This document shows positions 1 through 8,255 of a DNA stretch of 64,000 nt, in pieces (position 1 is the first letter of the stretch; each line of letters opens with the position of its first letter). The notes under the pieces were generated by a model, which worked only from the letters and a program-made list of their open reading frames with translations, was not told where the DNA came from and searched no databases. Both the position numbers and the translations under genes were made by a program. The DNA comes from an uncultured Lachnospiraceae bacterium (GTDB lineage Bacteria; Bacillota; Clostridia; Lachnospirales; Lachnospiraceae), in the NCBI GenBank assembly GCA_910585625.1, contig CAJUFQ010000011.1:1-64000 (forward strand), in the 5' to 3' direction.

Positions 1-36
1 TTACTATTAATGTAGGGTAGTATTTTACTATATATT

Positions 37-78
37 GCGGGAAGCCCCCAGGACGTTTTTGTCCCGGGGGCTTCCTGC
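37..78. terminator. Strong GC-rich hairpin left of the defence-like cassette
   Basis: Bases 40-49 pair perfectly with 66-75, and 51-54 pair with 61-64 around a T-rich loop; 37-38 can extend the stem against 77-78. Only a short T stretch follows on the plus strand and there is no clear U-tract on the minus strand. It could end a plus-strand transcript from left of the window or act as a distal stop for the AIPR gene. A related hairpin sits at 4194-4227. The rest of 1-189 shows no gene. Confidence 0.6.
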
Positions 79-189
79 TTTACACTTTGATAAACTTGCC
101 AATTATTTTCTTCACTGCATGTACTATGATTTCCATATCCTGGTATATGCACAGCAGTGTTTTAACAACCTTCACATTTAATATACCTT

Positions 190-2102
190 CTAATGATTCA
201 TAAGCCGCACATTCACCGCTCTCACTTGATTGCCGTTGCGTACAATTTTATAGCTGACCTTTTTTCCTGCATATGATCTGTCCATATCAGGATTATCAAA
301 TTCATGGAAGAATATATTGTCTGGCATATGCTCAATAAAGCCATACAATGTACCACGCTTGTCCAGTCCCACATTCATTACATATCCTACATATGATTTC
401 TCTGTTTCACCCTGACTTGGCACACCATAAATTTCTTTCATTAAGAAACTTCGAAATTCAGCACTGTCCTTAATACCATATTTATATTGCTCTCCTTTCG
501 CATTAATCCACTTTATTCTTATATCTTCAAATTTTTTACAAGCCTCCAGCGCATATTGCCTAAGCCTCCCCTCCTCCAATTTCTCCAACAGTTGCTCACA
601 ATACTTATCAATACCTTCCGACACCAAATCCGGCGAATGACCTCCCGCCATTTCCTTAATCAATAGCATAATATGCATTTTATAACTAATCAGTTCTTTT
701 GGAAGCTTTCTTTCTCTAAATAAGATATCTACATTCAAACAAAGAAAAGCTGCCAAATAATAAGGCTTATAGGAGTGTTCATCGATAAACAAATAATCTT
801 TATAACTTTTTAACAACGTATATTCATGTTTATGACTGTCCTCCACATGATTCAAAAACAACGCCACCATACTCTGTATCAAGCCACGAAAACTGATCTT
901 TTGCTGCGGCCTAATCTGCACATTATCTGCATATTGTCTAGAACGCCGTTCATAATATATTTTCTGATAACCTTTTACCTGATTATACTCAAAGTTTTTT
1001 TCAAGATCCTTATGGAATCCTCTGATAGTCTCAAATGCTTCCTCATAGACAATATTCTGGCGGTTCGCCCCTCTTACAATTCCCTGTGTCACCTCTTCCT
1101 CATTAGAACCGACAATTTTGGCAATCACTTGAACACATTCGAGACTCACTCCACGCCGATATGCCTGATAAATCATATTGCATGTCTGGCATCCATTGAC
1201 AATCTGAGGATTCTCCAACACATATTTCCCATTCTCAGTCGTAGCTTTTTTACATACGATTGTAATCCCGTTATTAAACAAAACAAACCGATCTGGATGT
1301 TCTTTTAATGTTGCAGAAATTTCCTGGTTCACTGCCGAATATCCTTGCGAATCCCTCACATTATCATCAAACATATTACGCCGAAGCAATCCATCTGATG
1401 TTATCATAAGTTTTACTAATTCCTGAGCTGGCATGCATGTAATATATGCATTGCCAAACCTTGCATTCCCACTAGGCACAAGCAGTGATGTCTTGCAATC
1501 CAACTCCGCCTGGTAACTGTTTTCATTAGAATTGACGATATCCTGAAGCCGCCTCTTGTCCAGTCTGATATAACTTATATCAGAGAAACAATCATTGAAA
1601 TTGCTGTTGATCTCCAACCCAGGAACATTTTCCGTATTGCTGTAAGATATCATCCTTAACCTAGGATTATCTTTCCATTGCAGCATGATCTTTTGAGACA
1701 TCGCATACGCTAAAATATGAACCCATTCTTCCCCTTGACCTACCTCTTCCATATTATCCCAAAGCCTCTCCAGCTGCTTCACGAGGTCTTCCATCTTGCC
1801 AAAAGTCAGAAAATATAATTCCAGCAATCCTTTCCTGTCCCTCTGCAAAATATCATCTATATCCTGTGGGATACTGAGTATCTGATTGTTTAACAGAAAA
1901 AAGCTCCATGCACTTGTGAAAACTCCAAAGAATCCACGCAAATCTGGTCTAACAGATTCGCATCCGTGTCCAATCGCCCTGGCTGAAACTGCGAAAAAAA
2001 ATTATAATTGACAAATCTTCTCCAATTCGCCTTCTCCGCTCTCTCCTGCAAATTAAAATCTTCAACAAATTTATCAAATTTAACGTCCAATAAATTCCGC
2101 AT
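190..2102 (-). pseudogene. AIPR-family (abortive infection) protein with cold-shock-like C-terminus, split by a -1 frameshift
   Basis: Two reading frames make one gene. The first (2102 to 1890) has an AGAGGAG ribosome-binding site and encodes a 70-residue N-terminus rich in FVEDFN / FVNYNFF-type AIPR features. It stops at TAA (1890-1892) just after a T6 run (minus strand, 1902-1897). The second frame (to 190) carries the AIPR core: RRNMFDDNVRDSQG, LFNNGITIVCKK, NPQIVNGCQTCNMIY and ANRQN. The last ~70 residues resemble a cold-shock/OB fold (KRGTLYGFIEH, DNIFFHEF, GKKVSYKIVRNG). A -1 shift at TTTTTTC gives 637 residues, which fits the family. AIPR proteins occur in phage-resistance loci; their biochemical activity is not settled. 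It is the last gene of a three-gene unit. It may be inactivated, phase-variable, frameshifted during translation, or a sequencing error in a homopolymer. The family call is firm; the state of the gene is not. Confidence 0.8.
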
Positions 2103-2116
2103 ACGTTTCTCCTCTC

Positions 2117-2794
2117 TTATACCGGAAATTTTATACTATAAAACTGGTCATTTTCCTCTACCAGCTCTCTGATATGTATTGGATATATACTCTCGTTCTC
2201 TGCCTGAAAACGTTTATCAAGAATTGCCTTAGCAGCTCTAAGTATTCCTCTTTCTTTTGCAATTACTGTACGTTTTTTCCTATATGGCAAAGACATGCTT
2301 CCTTCATGGATTTCTATTTCATTACAACGCCTCTGATACTCATCCCTAAGGCTCTTCATTCTTTCCTCGTCATACGATCTTGTAATGCCCCCTATGTCAG
2401 ACTTCTCTGAATACTCCTGCATATGCACAAGAATATTTTTCTGCAAATATTGCAACCCTGCATTCCATTGATTACTAAGCTTTACCACAGTATGTTCTCC
2501 AGCCAAAGTATCCTTAATGTCATACAAATGCCATCTGGTACATTTCTCTGTATGGTTTAGCATCACCGCAGTAATATCAATGACCTTCGCCCCTGTCTTA
2601 GGCACATTAGCTGGCCGGTATTCTTTTGCAAAATACCCGACATCGCCGTCCCCCACACAATACTCTAAAATCACCTAATCGATACTGCCATCGCCCTGTA
2701 TTTCCTCCACTGCAATCTCGCGGGAACCCCTCACCTCATACAGCTCTGTCCTTCCAGGCAGTTCCAGTCCTTTCAGTTTCCTCGCCTTTATCAT
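2117..2794 (-). pseudogene. Unrecognised middle protein of the ATPase/AIPR cassette, interrupted by in-frame TAG
   Basis: I do not recognise this family. An ATG at 2794 lies 7 nt past the ATPase stop, and the end of the ATPase gene supplies a GAGGTGAGG ribosome-binding site, so this is the natural start. The frame runs 39 codons, meets TAG at 2677-2675, and continues in the same frame from an adjacent GTG for 185 more codons, giving a ~225-residue product if read through. The downstream part is mixed alpha/beta with a charged helical middle (KSLRDEYQRRCNEIEIHEG) and a basic stretch PYRKKRTVIAKERG. No signal peptide or membrane segment is seen. The AIPR gene starts 14 nt downstream, so the three genes appear co-transcribed. 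The product is either a nonsense-mutated pseudogene, a protein restarted at GTG (no good ribosome-binding site there), or a suppressed stop. Confidence 0.6.
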
Positions 2795-2800
2795 TATCCC

Positions 2801-4105
2801 TCACCTCGTAATCTTTTCCGCCTCATCATAGAGCTTATCCAGATTTTTGCCAAATAGCTGAAAATCATATCCCATCAGCGGATGGCTTATAAATTCCAGC
2901 TTTTCGACTTCTGTTCCCCCTTCTTTCCCATTGCGGAATTCGTATATGCCTGCTTTAACATCAGAACACAGCAAATCGGCTTCCACCAACTCCAATTCCG
3001 ACAGAAATCCATAATCGGCCTTTCTGCGATTCAGATGCGTCAACATGAGCAGATTGTTAAGCCGGCTCGCCATCGTATCGCTGTGCGAACTTATCATCAC
3101 ACGCATCCCTGCATTCACCATACGGATTAACCATCGGGCCATTTCCCTTTGCATGAAAGGGTGCAGGCTATTCTCCACCTCATCACAGTAAAGCCAATCG
3201 ACTTTCTGCGTCGCGCCCAAAACCTTCATAAACGGCGTCAGCTCATGAATCATGGAAGATGCAATATGCAGAGAGACAATCCTGCCCGCCTGCCAATCCT
3301 CATAAAACGTCTCTTCCCCTTTTTGTATCACCCGGCCTTGCAAAAGATGCTCCTCCCCAAATTCCAGCAACGCCCTCCGAGAATCGGGAAGCTGTTTGTC
3401 CTCAGCGTAAAGCTGAAGGAAACGCAGAAAATCTTTGACCGGCCTCACTAGATTCCCTTCTACCTCCCCTATAAAATAATGTTTGTACAGCAGCTGCAGC
3501 CCTGAACGGGAAGCCGGCAGGAAAATCTGCCCTGAATCCGTGACAGTCTTCCCTGACAGAATAACCTTCCATACCATTCTCAAGGCTTCCTTCACTGCAT
3601 CATCCGCACAGTTCCCTTCAAATAGCTGATTTTCGAACGACCTTATAGTTTCTCCATTCTCATACTGGAGGATATCTATACTGACTCCTAACTTTTGGCT
3701 TCCCTCCTCTCCAATCTGGCACTCCGAGAGACTGCTCACAAAATAAGAAGATTCCACTCCCTCTAACGCTACCCTTATCTCCCCGGCAGAAATCGGAACC
3801 CCAAAAATTCTTTCGATAATCCGTTCCTTGTTCTCCTCCAAAAAACTGTTAATCTGCAGCTCCAACTTCCTGAACCACTCTTGATCGCAGCGAATCAGGC
3901 ATTGGCCGTTCATATCAGATTTCTTAACCCCAGAAACCGGTACCGAAAACTTCCCCAATTCTTCTCTGATCCCATAAATCAGCTGCATTATCAGTGTTTT
4001 TCCACTGTTATTATTTCCCACAAAAACCACTAAGTTATCCAGCGCTATGTCTGCCGTTTCAACTCTTCCAAAATTTTTTACTATTATATGCAATACCAAT
4101 TCCAA
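2801..4105 (-). CDS. AAA/ABC-type (OLD-like) ATPase of a defence-like cassette
   Basis: The 434-residue protein has a Walker A GNNNSGKT at residues 30-37 right after the N-terminal strand, as in SMC/OLD-like AAA_15/AAA_21 ATPases. Late in the sequence come a Walker B-like WLYCDEVENSLHPFM and a switch-region ISSHSDTMASRLNN. Between them are a long helical segment and no recognisable nuclease (Toprim) domain, so it is an ATPase alone, not a full OLD nuclease. The start is a TTG near a GGAGAG site; a second TTG two codons in is also possible. It is first in a tight unit with the two broken genes downstream and is itself intact. Such ATPases often sense or drive effector proteins in defence islands; that role here is inferred from the AIPR neighbour. 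The cassette is visibly more AT-rich than the arg genes beside it, suggesting transfer. Confidence 0.8.
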   Translation of the reverse strand: MELVLHIIVKNFGRVETADIALDNLVVFVGNNNSGKTLIMQLIYGIREELGKFSVPVSGVKKSDMNGQCLIRCDQEWFRKLELQINSFLEENKERIIERIFGVPISAGEIRVALEGVESSYFVSSLSECQIGEEGSQKLGVSIDILQYENGETIRSFENQLFEGNCADDAVKEALRMVWKVILSGKTVTDSGQIFLPASRSGLQLLYKHYFIGEVEGNLVRPVKDFLRFLQLYAEDKQLPDSRRALLEFGEEHLLQGRVIQKGEETFYEDWQAGRIVSLHIASSMIHELTPFMKVLGATQKVDWLYCDEVENSLHPFMQREMARWLIRMVNAGMRVMISSHSDTMASRLNNLLMLTHLNRRKADYGFLSELELVEADLLCSDVKAGIYEFRNGKEGGTEVEKLEFISHPLMGYDFQLFGKNLDKLYDEAEKITR

Positions 4106-4188
4106 AACTCTCCTTTATATACTATTCTATAAACTGACAAAACGAAATCTTACAAACAGTATAACCCCATTTTCTTTTTAATTCAACG

Positions 4189-4227
4189 AAAAATCCCCAG
4201 AACGCTTCCGGCGTCCCAGGGACTTCC
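4189..4227 (-). terminator. Terminator-like hairpin after the YdcZ-type transporter
   Basis: An imperfect stem (4194-4205 with 4211-4222, loop 4206-4210) is followed on the minus strand by five T (A4189-4193). It lies just downstream of the minus-strand transporter stop. Its sequence is related, in the same orientation, to the hairpin at 45-75 on the other side of the cassette. Confidence 0.6.
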
Positions 4228-4239
4228 TTGCCATGCACA

Positions 4240-4671
4240 CTATTCCCATTTAAACAAAATAACTCCTCCGATGCAGATTGCCATCCCAAGCGCCCTGCGC
4301 CATTCAAACGGCTGCTTGTCCACGCCAAAAGCGCCAAACAGCTCAATCACATAGGCCACAAGCAGCTGTGAGACGACAATCAGCATCACGGCCTTTGCCG
4401 GCCCTAGGGCGGCCATGCTCTTGATGACTGTATAGGTGATAAAAGCCCCGATTACGCCGCCCAACAGCATATATTTGGGCTGTATCTCCAGGATTGCCGC
4501 AAAGCTGCTGCGGTCCGCAAAAAACCAGGCAACCAGGCAGACAACCAAAGCTGAGAACTGCACCCAGCTCGTGCTGACCCACATGCTGCTCCCTTTCGTC
4601 ACCTCTGTATTAAATACTCCCTGGACGCTCATCAAGGCTCCTGACAAAAGTGCAATCAAAATTCCAATCAT
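4240..4671 (-). CDS. DMT-superfamily transporter, YdcZ (DUF606) type
   Basis: The 143-residue protein has four or five hydrophobic segments covering nearly its full length, with the small-residue-rich N-terminus MIGILIALLSGALMSVQGV and the QGVFNTEVTK / PAKAVMLIVVSQLL features of the YdcZ half-size DMT family. These are about half the size of EamA proteins and are thought to work as dimers; substrates are mostly unknown. The start is supported by AGGAGG seven bases upstream. It lies 52 nt after argD on the same strand, so it could be read from the arg operon, but nothing in the sequence ties it to arginine transport. A hairpin with a T-run follows it. Confidence 0.8.
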   Translation of the reverse strand: MIGILIALLSGALMSVQGVFNTEVTKGSSMWVSTSWVQFSALVVCLVAWFFADRSSFAAILEIQPKYMLLGGVIGAFITYTVIKSMAALGPAKAVMLIVVSQLLVAYVIELFGAFGVDKQPFEWRRALGMAICIGGVILFKWE

Positions 4672-4723
4672 TGGCTTCCTCCTAAATGCTTCTTTTTAGT
4701 AGGATAACCATCATTGCCTGAAT

Positions 4724-5908
4724 TTATAATATTTTCTTCAAAATTCCAATCATTTCATCGACATGTTCTTTCTCAATCACCAGTGGCGGCACGAACCGCA
4801 GGACATTATTTCCCGCCGTGATAAGGATAAGTCCCTGCTCCAAAGCTTTGTTGCTGACCTCCCCCACCGGGACTGTGAGTTCAAGTCCCTGCATCAGGCC
4901 TCTGCCTCTGTGTGCGGCGATGCAGCTATATTCTGATTTCAGCTGGCAAAGCTGCTCTTGCAGATATTCGCCGATTTCCCTGACATGCTCCGTAATGCCT
5001 CGTTCGGCGAAGATATCCAGCACTTTGCTGATCACTGCTCCTGCAAACGGATTCCCACCATAAGTAGTGCCATGGTCGCCCGGTTTCAGGGAGGCTTCCG
5101 CTACCTCCTCGGTCATCAAAAACGCCCCCACCGGAAATCCGCAGCCTAACGCCTTGGCACAGGTCATAATGTCTGGTTTGACGCCATATCCCTGCCAGGC
5201 GAACATCTGCCCGGTCCTTCCCATCCCGCACTGGATTTCATCTAAGATAAGCAAGATGTCACGCTCCCGGCAGATTTCTTTCACTCCCTTTAAAAACCCT
5301 TCTTCTGCCGGGTAAATGCCCCCTTCTCCCTGAATGGTCTCCATGATGACCGCACAAGTCTTGTCATTCACCAATGCTTTCACGCTTTCCAGATTATTGA
5401 AATCTGCAAATCTCACGATGCCGGGAAGCGGTTCAAACGGCTCCCGGTAATGCGCGTTCCCCGTTACCGCCAATGCCCCCAGGCTTCTGCCATGAAATGA
5501 GTGGTTCATCGCAATGATTTCGTGGTCAGTCCTACCATCTTTGTCATAGGCATATTTCTTCGCTGTTTTAAGCGCACCCTCGATAGCCTCAGTCCCGCTG
5601 TTCGTAAAAAACACGCGGTCTAACCCGGAAACCGTGCAGAGCTTCTCTGCCGCTTCACTGACTGGCTGGTTATAGTAAAGGTTCGACGTATGTATCAGCT
5701 TGTCAACCTGGGATTTCAATGCCTGATTATATTCCTCATCCCCATACCCCAACGCCTGCACGGCAATCCCTGCCGCGAAGTCAAGGTACTTCTTCCCTTC
5801 TGTGTCATAGAGATACACGCCTTCCCCATGGTCTAACACTGCCGGATAGCGGTTATATGTATGTAAGATATGGCCTTCTGCCTGGTCCATGATTTTCTTT
5901 CCTTCCAT
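4724..5908 (-). CDS. argD: Acetylornithine aminotransferase
   Basis: This PLP-dependent class III aminotransferase converts N-acetylglutamate semialdehyde to N-acetylornithine in the cytosol. The 394-residue product has NSGTEAIEGALKTA, the PLP-contacting DEIQCGMGRTG and the Schiff-base lysine in DIMTCAKALGCGFP. I place the start at 5908 (MEGKKIMDQ), where AGGAGGG stands seven bases upstream; a longer frame from a TTG at 5926 would swallow that site. It is the last arg gene of argC-GNAT-argJ-argB-argD, 24 nt after argB. A related role as ornithine or succinyldiaminopimelate aminotransferase cannot be excluded by sequence alone, but the operon makes argD clear. Confidence 0.95.
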   Translation of the reverse strand: MEGKKIMDQAEGHILHTYNRYPAVLDHGEGVYLYDTEGKKYLDFAAGIAVQALGYGDEEYNQALKSQVDKLIHTSNLYYNQPVSEAAEKLCTVSGLDRVFFTNSGTEAIEGALKTAKKYAYDKDGRTDHEIIAMNHSFHGRSLGALAVTGNAHYREPFEPLPGIVRFADFNNLESVKALVNDKTCAVIMETIQGEGGIYPAEEGFLKGVKEICRERDILLILDEIQCGMGRTGQMFAWQGYGVKPDIMTCAKALGCGFPVGAFLMTEEVAEASLKPGDHGTTYGGNPFAGAVISKVLDIFAERGITEHVREIGEYLQEQLCQLKSEYSCIAAHRGRGLMQGLELTVPVGEVSNKALEQGLILITAGNNVLRFVPPLVIEKEHVDEMIGILKKIL

Positions 5909-5932
5909 CCTTTTCCCTCCTGCCAAATGGCA

Positions 5933-6838
5933 TTATTCCTTCACCTGATAAAATCTTTCGTCTCCGTCTCCCAAGATTGCCGTGCCGATACCTCTGTTCG
6001 TGAAAATTTCCAAAAGAAGGCAATGGGGGATGCGGCCATCCAGAATATGCACCCTGGACACGCCATCTTGGATAGCTTCTATGCAGTTATTCAGCTTGGG
6101 CAGCATGCCCCCGCCGATATTCCCGCCTCCGATTAGTTCATGCGCCTCCGACACGGATAGCTCAGAAATCAGGGAAGACTTATCTTGCGGATCCTTATAC
6201 ACACCCTCCACATCCGTGAGGAACGCCAGCTTTTCTGCATTGACTGCCCGGGCAATCGCACACGCCGCATCATCGGCATTGATGTTATACGTCTCAAAGG
6301 CATCGTCCAGGCCAATGGGGCACACAATGGGCAGGAAATCCTTTTCCAGCAAATCATAAAGTACCTTAGCGTTGACTTCCTTAATGTCACCCACATAGCC
6401 GATGTCTTGCCCTTCTGAATATTTCTTATCCACTTTCAGCAGCCCGCCGTCTTTGCCGCTGATGCCAATGGCATTGACACCCAGCCCCTGTACCATCTGT
6501 ACCAGGGATTTGTTCACCTTGCCTAGCACCATCTCCGCAATTTCCATGGTTGGGGCGTCCGTTTTGCGCAGGCCGTTGACAAATTCCGGCTCCATGCCCA
6601 CTTTCCCGACCCACTTACTGATTTCTTTTCCGCCCCCATGGACGATAATCGGTTTGAAGCCGACCAGCTTCAAAAGAGTCACGTCCTTTATGACGTCCAT
6701 TTTAAGTTCATCGTCCACCATCGCGCTGCCGCCGTACTTGACAACGATAATCTTTCGGTTAAACCGCTGGATATACGGCAATGCCTCAATCAGCACCTCT
6801 GCCTTCTGTAATATTTCCTGCATATTCTTCTCTGCCAT
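5933..6838 (-). CDS. argB: Acetylglutamate kinase
   Basis: It phosphorylates N-acetylglutamate, the second step of the acetylated arginine route. The amino-acid-kinase fold is shown by KIIVVKYGGSAM near the N-terminus, IIVHGGGKEIS, NINADDAACAIA and LTDVEGVYKDP. An N-terminal helix (AEKNMQEILQKAEVLIEALP) precedes the core, as in the hexameric, arginine-inhibited enzymes, so feedback inhibition by arginine is likely but inferred. I choose ATG at 6838 (MAEKNM), eight bases from a GAGG, giving 301 residues; upstream in-frame Met codons back to 6919 lack conserved sequence. It is followed 24 nt later by argD. Confidence 0.95.
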   Translation of the reverse strand: MAEKNMQEILQKAEVLIEALPYIQRFNRKIIVVKYGGSAMVDDELKMDVIKDVTLLKLVGFKPIIVHGGGKEISKWVGKVGMEPEFVNGLRKTDAPTMEIAEMVLGKVNKSLVQMVQGLGVNAIGISGKDGGLLKVDKKYSEGQDIGYVGDIKEVNAKVLYDLLEKDFLPIVCPIGLDDAFETYNINADDAACAIARAVNAEKLAFLTDVEGVYKDPQDKSSLISELSVSEAHELIGGGNIGGGMLPKLNNCIEAIQDGVSRVHILDGRIPHCLLLEIFTNRGIGTAILGDGDERFYQVKE

Positions 6839-6948
6839 TTCTTTCATCCTCTTTCTCTGCTTATTAGTGATTGCCATATCCTCTGTCCCTGCATGATGAG
6901 ATTTCATGCACTCCATCATGAGGTATCATGCTCTGCCAGCAGACATTT

Positions 6949-8172
6949 TCAGGAGCGGTAATCAGCATTGATTGTCACGTATTCATGGGTCAGGTCGCAG
7001 CCCCAGGCCGTTGCCTCGGCGTCCCCCATCTTCATGTCTGCCAGAACCGTTACTTCCTCCTCTGACAAAATCTTCGTTGCCTCCTCCTCGCTGTAATCTG
7101 CAGCGACACCGTCCTTATAAATCTGGATTTTGCCGGATCTGCTCTCAAAATAAAGTTCTATCTTCTCTGGGTCAAACACTACGCCGGAATACCCTAATGC
7201 ACACAATATCCTGCCCCAGTTGGCGTCATGCCCATAAATCGCTGCCTTGGTCAGCGAGGAGCAGATAACAGATTTTGCAAGCGTTTTCGCGTGTTCCTTG
7301 GTATCTGCATGGATGACTTTCATCTCTAACAGTGCCGTAGCACCTTCGCCGTCTCCTGCCATCTTTCTTGCCAGAGCCGTATTCACAGCGCGCAACGCCT
7401 CCACGAATTTCTGGTAATTCTCATCTTTCTCTGTAATCTTATCATTGCCTGCCATGCCGTTGGCAAGCAGCAGCACCGTATCGTTCGTAGAAGTATCTCC
7501 GTCCACAGAAATCATATTATAAGTGTCTTTAACGTCTTCTTGTAACGCTTCCTGCAGCAATTCTTTGGATATGGCAAGATCCGTCGTCAGGAAGCTAAGC
7601 ATCGTACACATATTGGGATGAATCATGCCAGAGCCTTTGCACATGCCCCCAACGGTCACGGTCTTTCCATCTGCTTCAAACGTAACTGCCGCCTCCTTCG
7701 GCTTGGTATCGGTCGTCATGATTGCGCGTGCCGCTTCCTGGCCGCTTCCTGCTGTGCCGGCAAGCTCTGGCGTCATCGCAAAAATCCCAGCTTCAAGCTT
7801 TTCCATCGGCAGCTGCATCCCAATCACGCCGGTGGACGCCACAAGCACCTGGCTCGCGGGTATTCCCATCGCCTTTTCCACAAACTCGGCTGTCTTCCGG
7901 CAATAGCCCATGCCCTCTTCCCCGGTGCAGGCATTAGCTATGCCTGCATTCACCACTACTGCCTGGGCGCACTCTTCCTCTGCCACCAGGCGCATATCCC
8001 AGATGACCGGAGCTGCTTTTACCACATTGCTGGTAAAAGTTCCTGCCGAAACTGCCGCTGTCTCGCTTACAATCATCGCCATATCTTTCCTGCCCTCGTA
8101 TTTGATTCCCGCCGCCGTGCTGGCCGCCAGGAATCCTTTTGCTGCGGTCACGCCGCCCGTTATCCTTTCCAT
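6949..8172 (-). CDS. argJ: Bifunctional glutamate N-acetyltransferase / ornithine acetyltransferase
   Basis: ArgJ transfers acetyl from N-acetylornithine to glutamate (cyclic route) and, in bifunctional forms, also makes N-acetylglutamate from acetyl-CoA. The 407-residue precursor should cut itself before the nucleophile Thr190 in GMIHPNMCTML, producing alpha and beta chains. Most relatives have Ala before this Thr; here it is Cys189. Other conserved parts are NAGIANACTG, EGATALLE, HDANWGRI and the C-terminal EYVTINADYRS. AGGAGG stands eight bases before the ATG. It lies third in the arg operon, between the GNAT gene and argB. The presence of a separate GNAT gene leaves open which of the two makes the first acetylglutamate. 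Confidence 0.95.
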   Translation of the reverse strand: MERITGGVTAAKGFLAASTAAGIKYEGRKDMAMIVSETAAVSAGTFTSNVVKAAPVIWDMRLVAEEECAQAVVVNAGIANACTGEEGMGYCRKTAEFVEKAMGIPASQVLVASTGVIGMQLPMEKLEAGIFAMTPELAGTAGSGQEAARAIMTTDTKPKEAAVTFEADGKTVTVGGMCKGSGMIHPNMCTMLSFLTTDLAISKELLQEALQEDVKDTYNMISVDGDTSTNDTVLLLANGMAGNDKITEKDENYQKFVEALRAVNTALARKMAGDGEGATALLEMKVIHADTKEHAKTLAKSVICSSLTKAAIYGHDANWGRILCALGYSGVVFDPEKIELYFESRSGKIQIYKDGVAADYSEEEATKILSEEEVTVLADMKMGDAEATAWGCDLTHEYVTINADYRS

Positions 8173-8255
8173 CCGTACTTCCTCCTGCCAAAATTCCTGC
8201 TGAACCTAATGCAATCCTCTTTTCCTATCCAACCAATCGTAATCCTTTTTTCCTA

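Noticed and set aside
826..1308. 160-codon plus-strand frame inside the AIPR gene
   Set aside because: Antisense to conserved AIPR codons, no ribosome-binding site, and no recognisable protein features.
1840..1896. Convincing programmed -1 frameshift stimulator (pseudoknot) after the T6 run
   Set aside because: Only a 5-bp hairpin ~22 nt away was found by eye, outside the usual 5-9 nt distance.
4122..4346. 74-codon minus-strand frame after the transporter
   Set aside because: Out of frame overlap with the YdcZ-type gene and its terminator; no ribosome-binding site.
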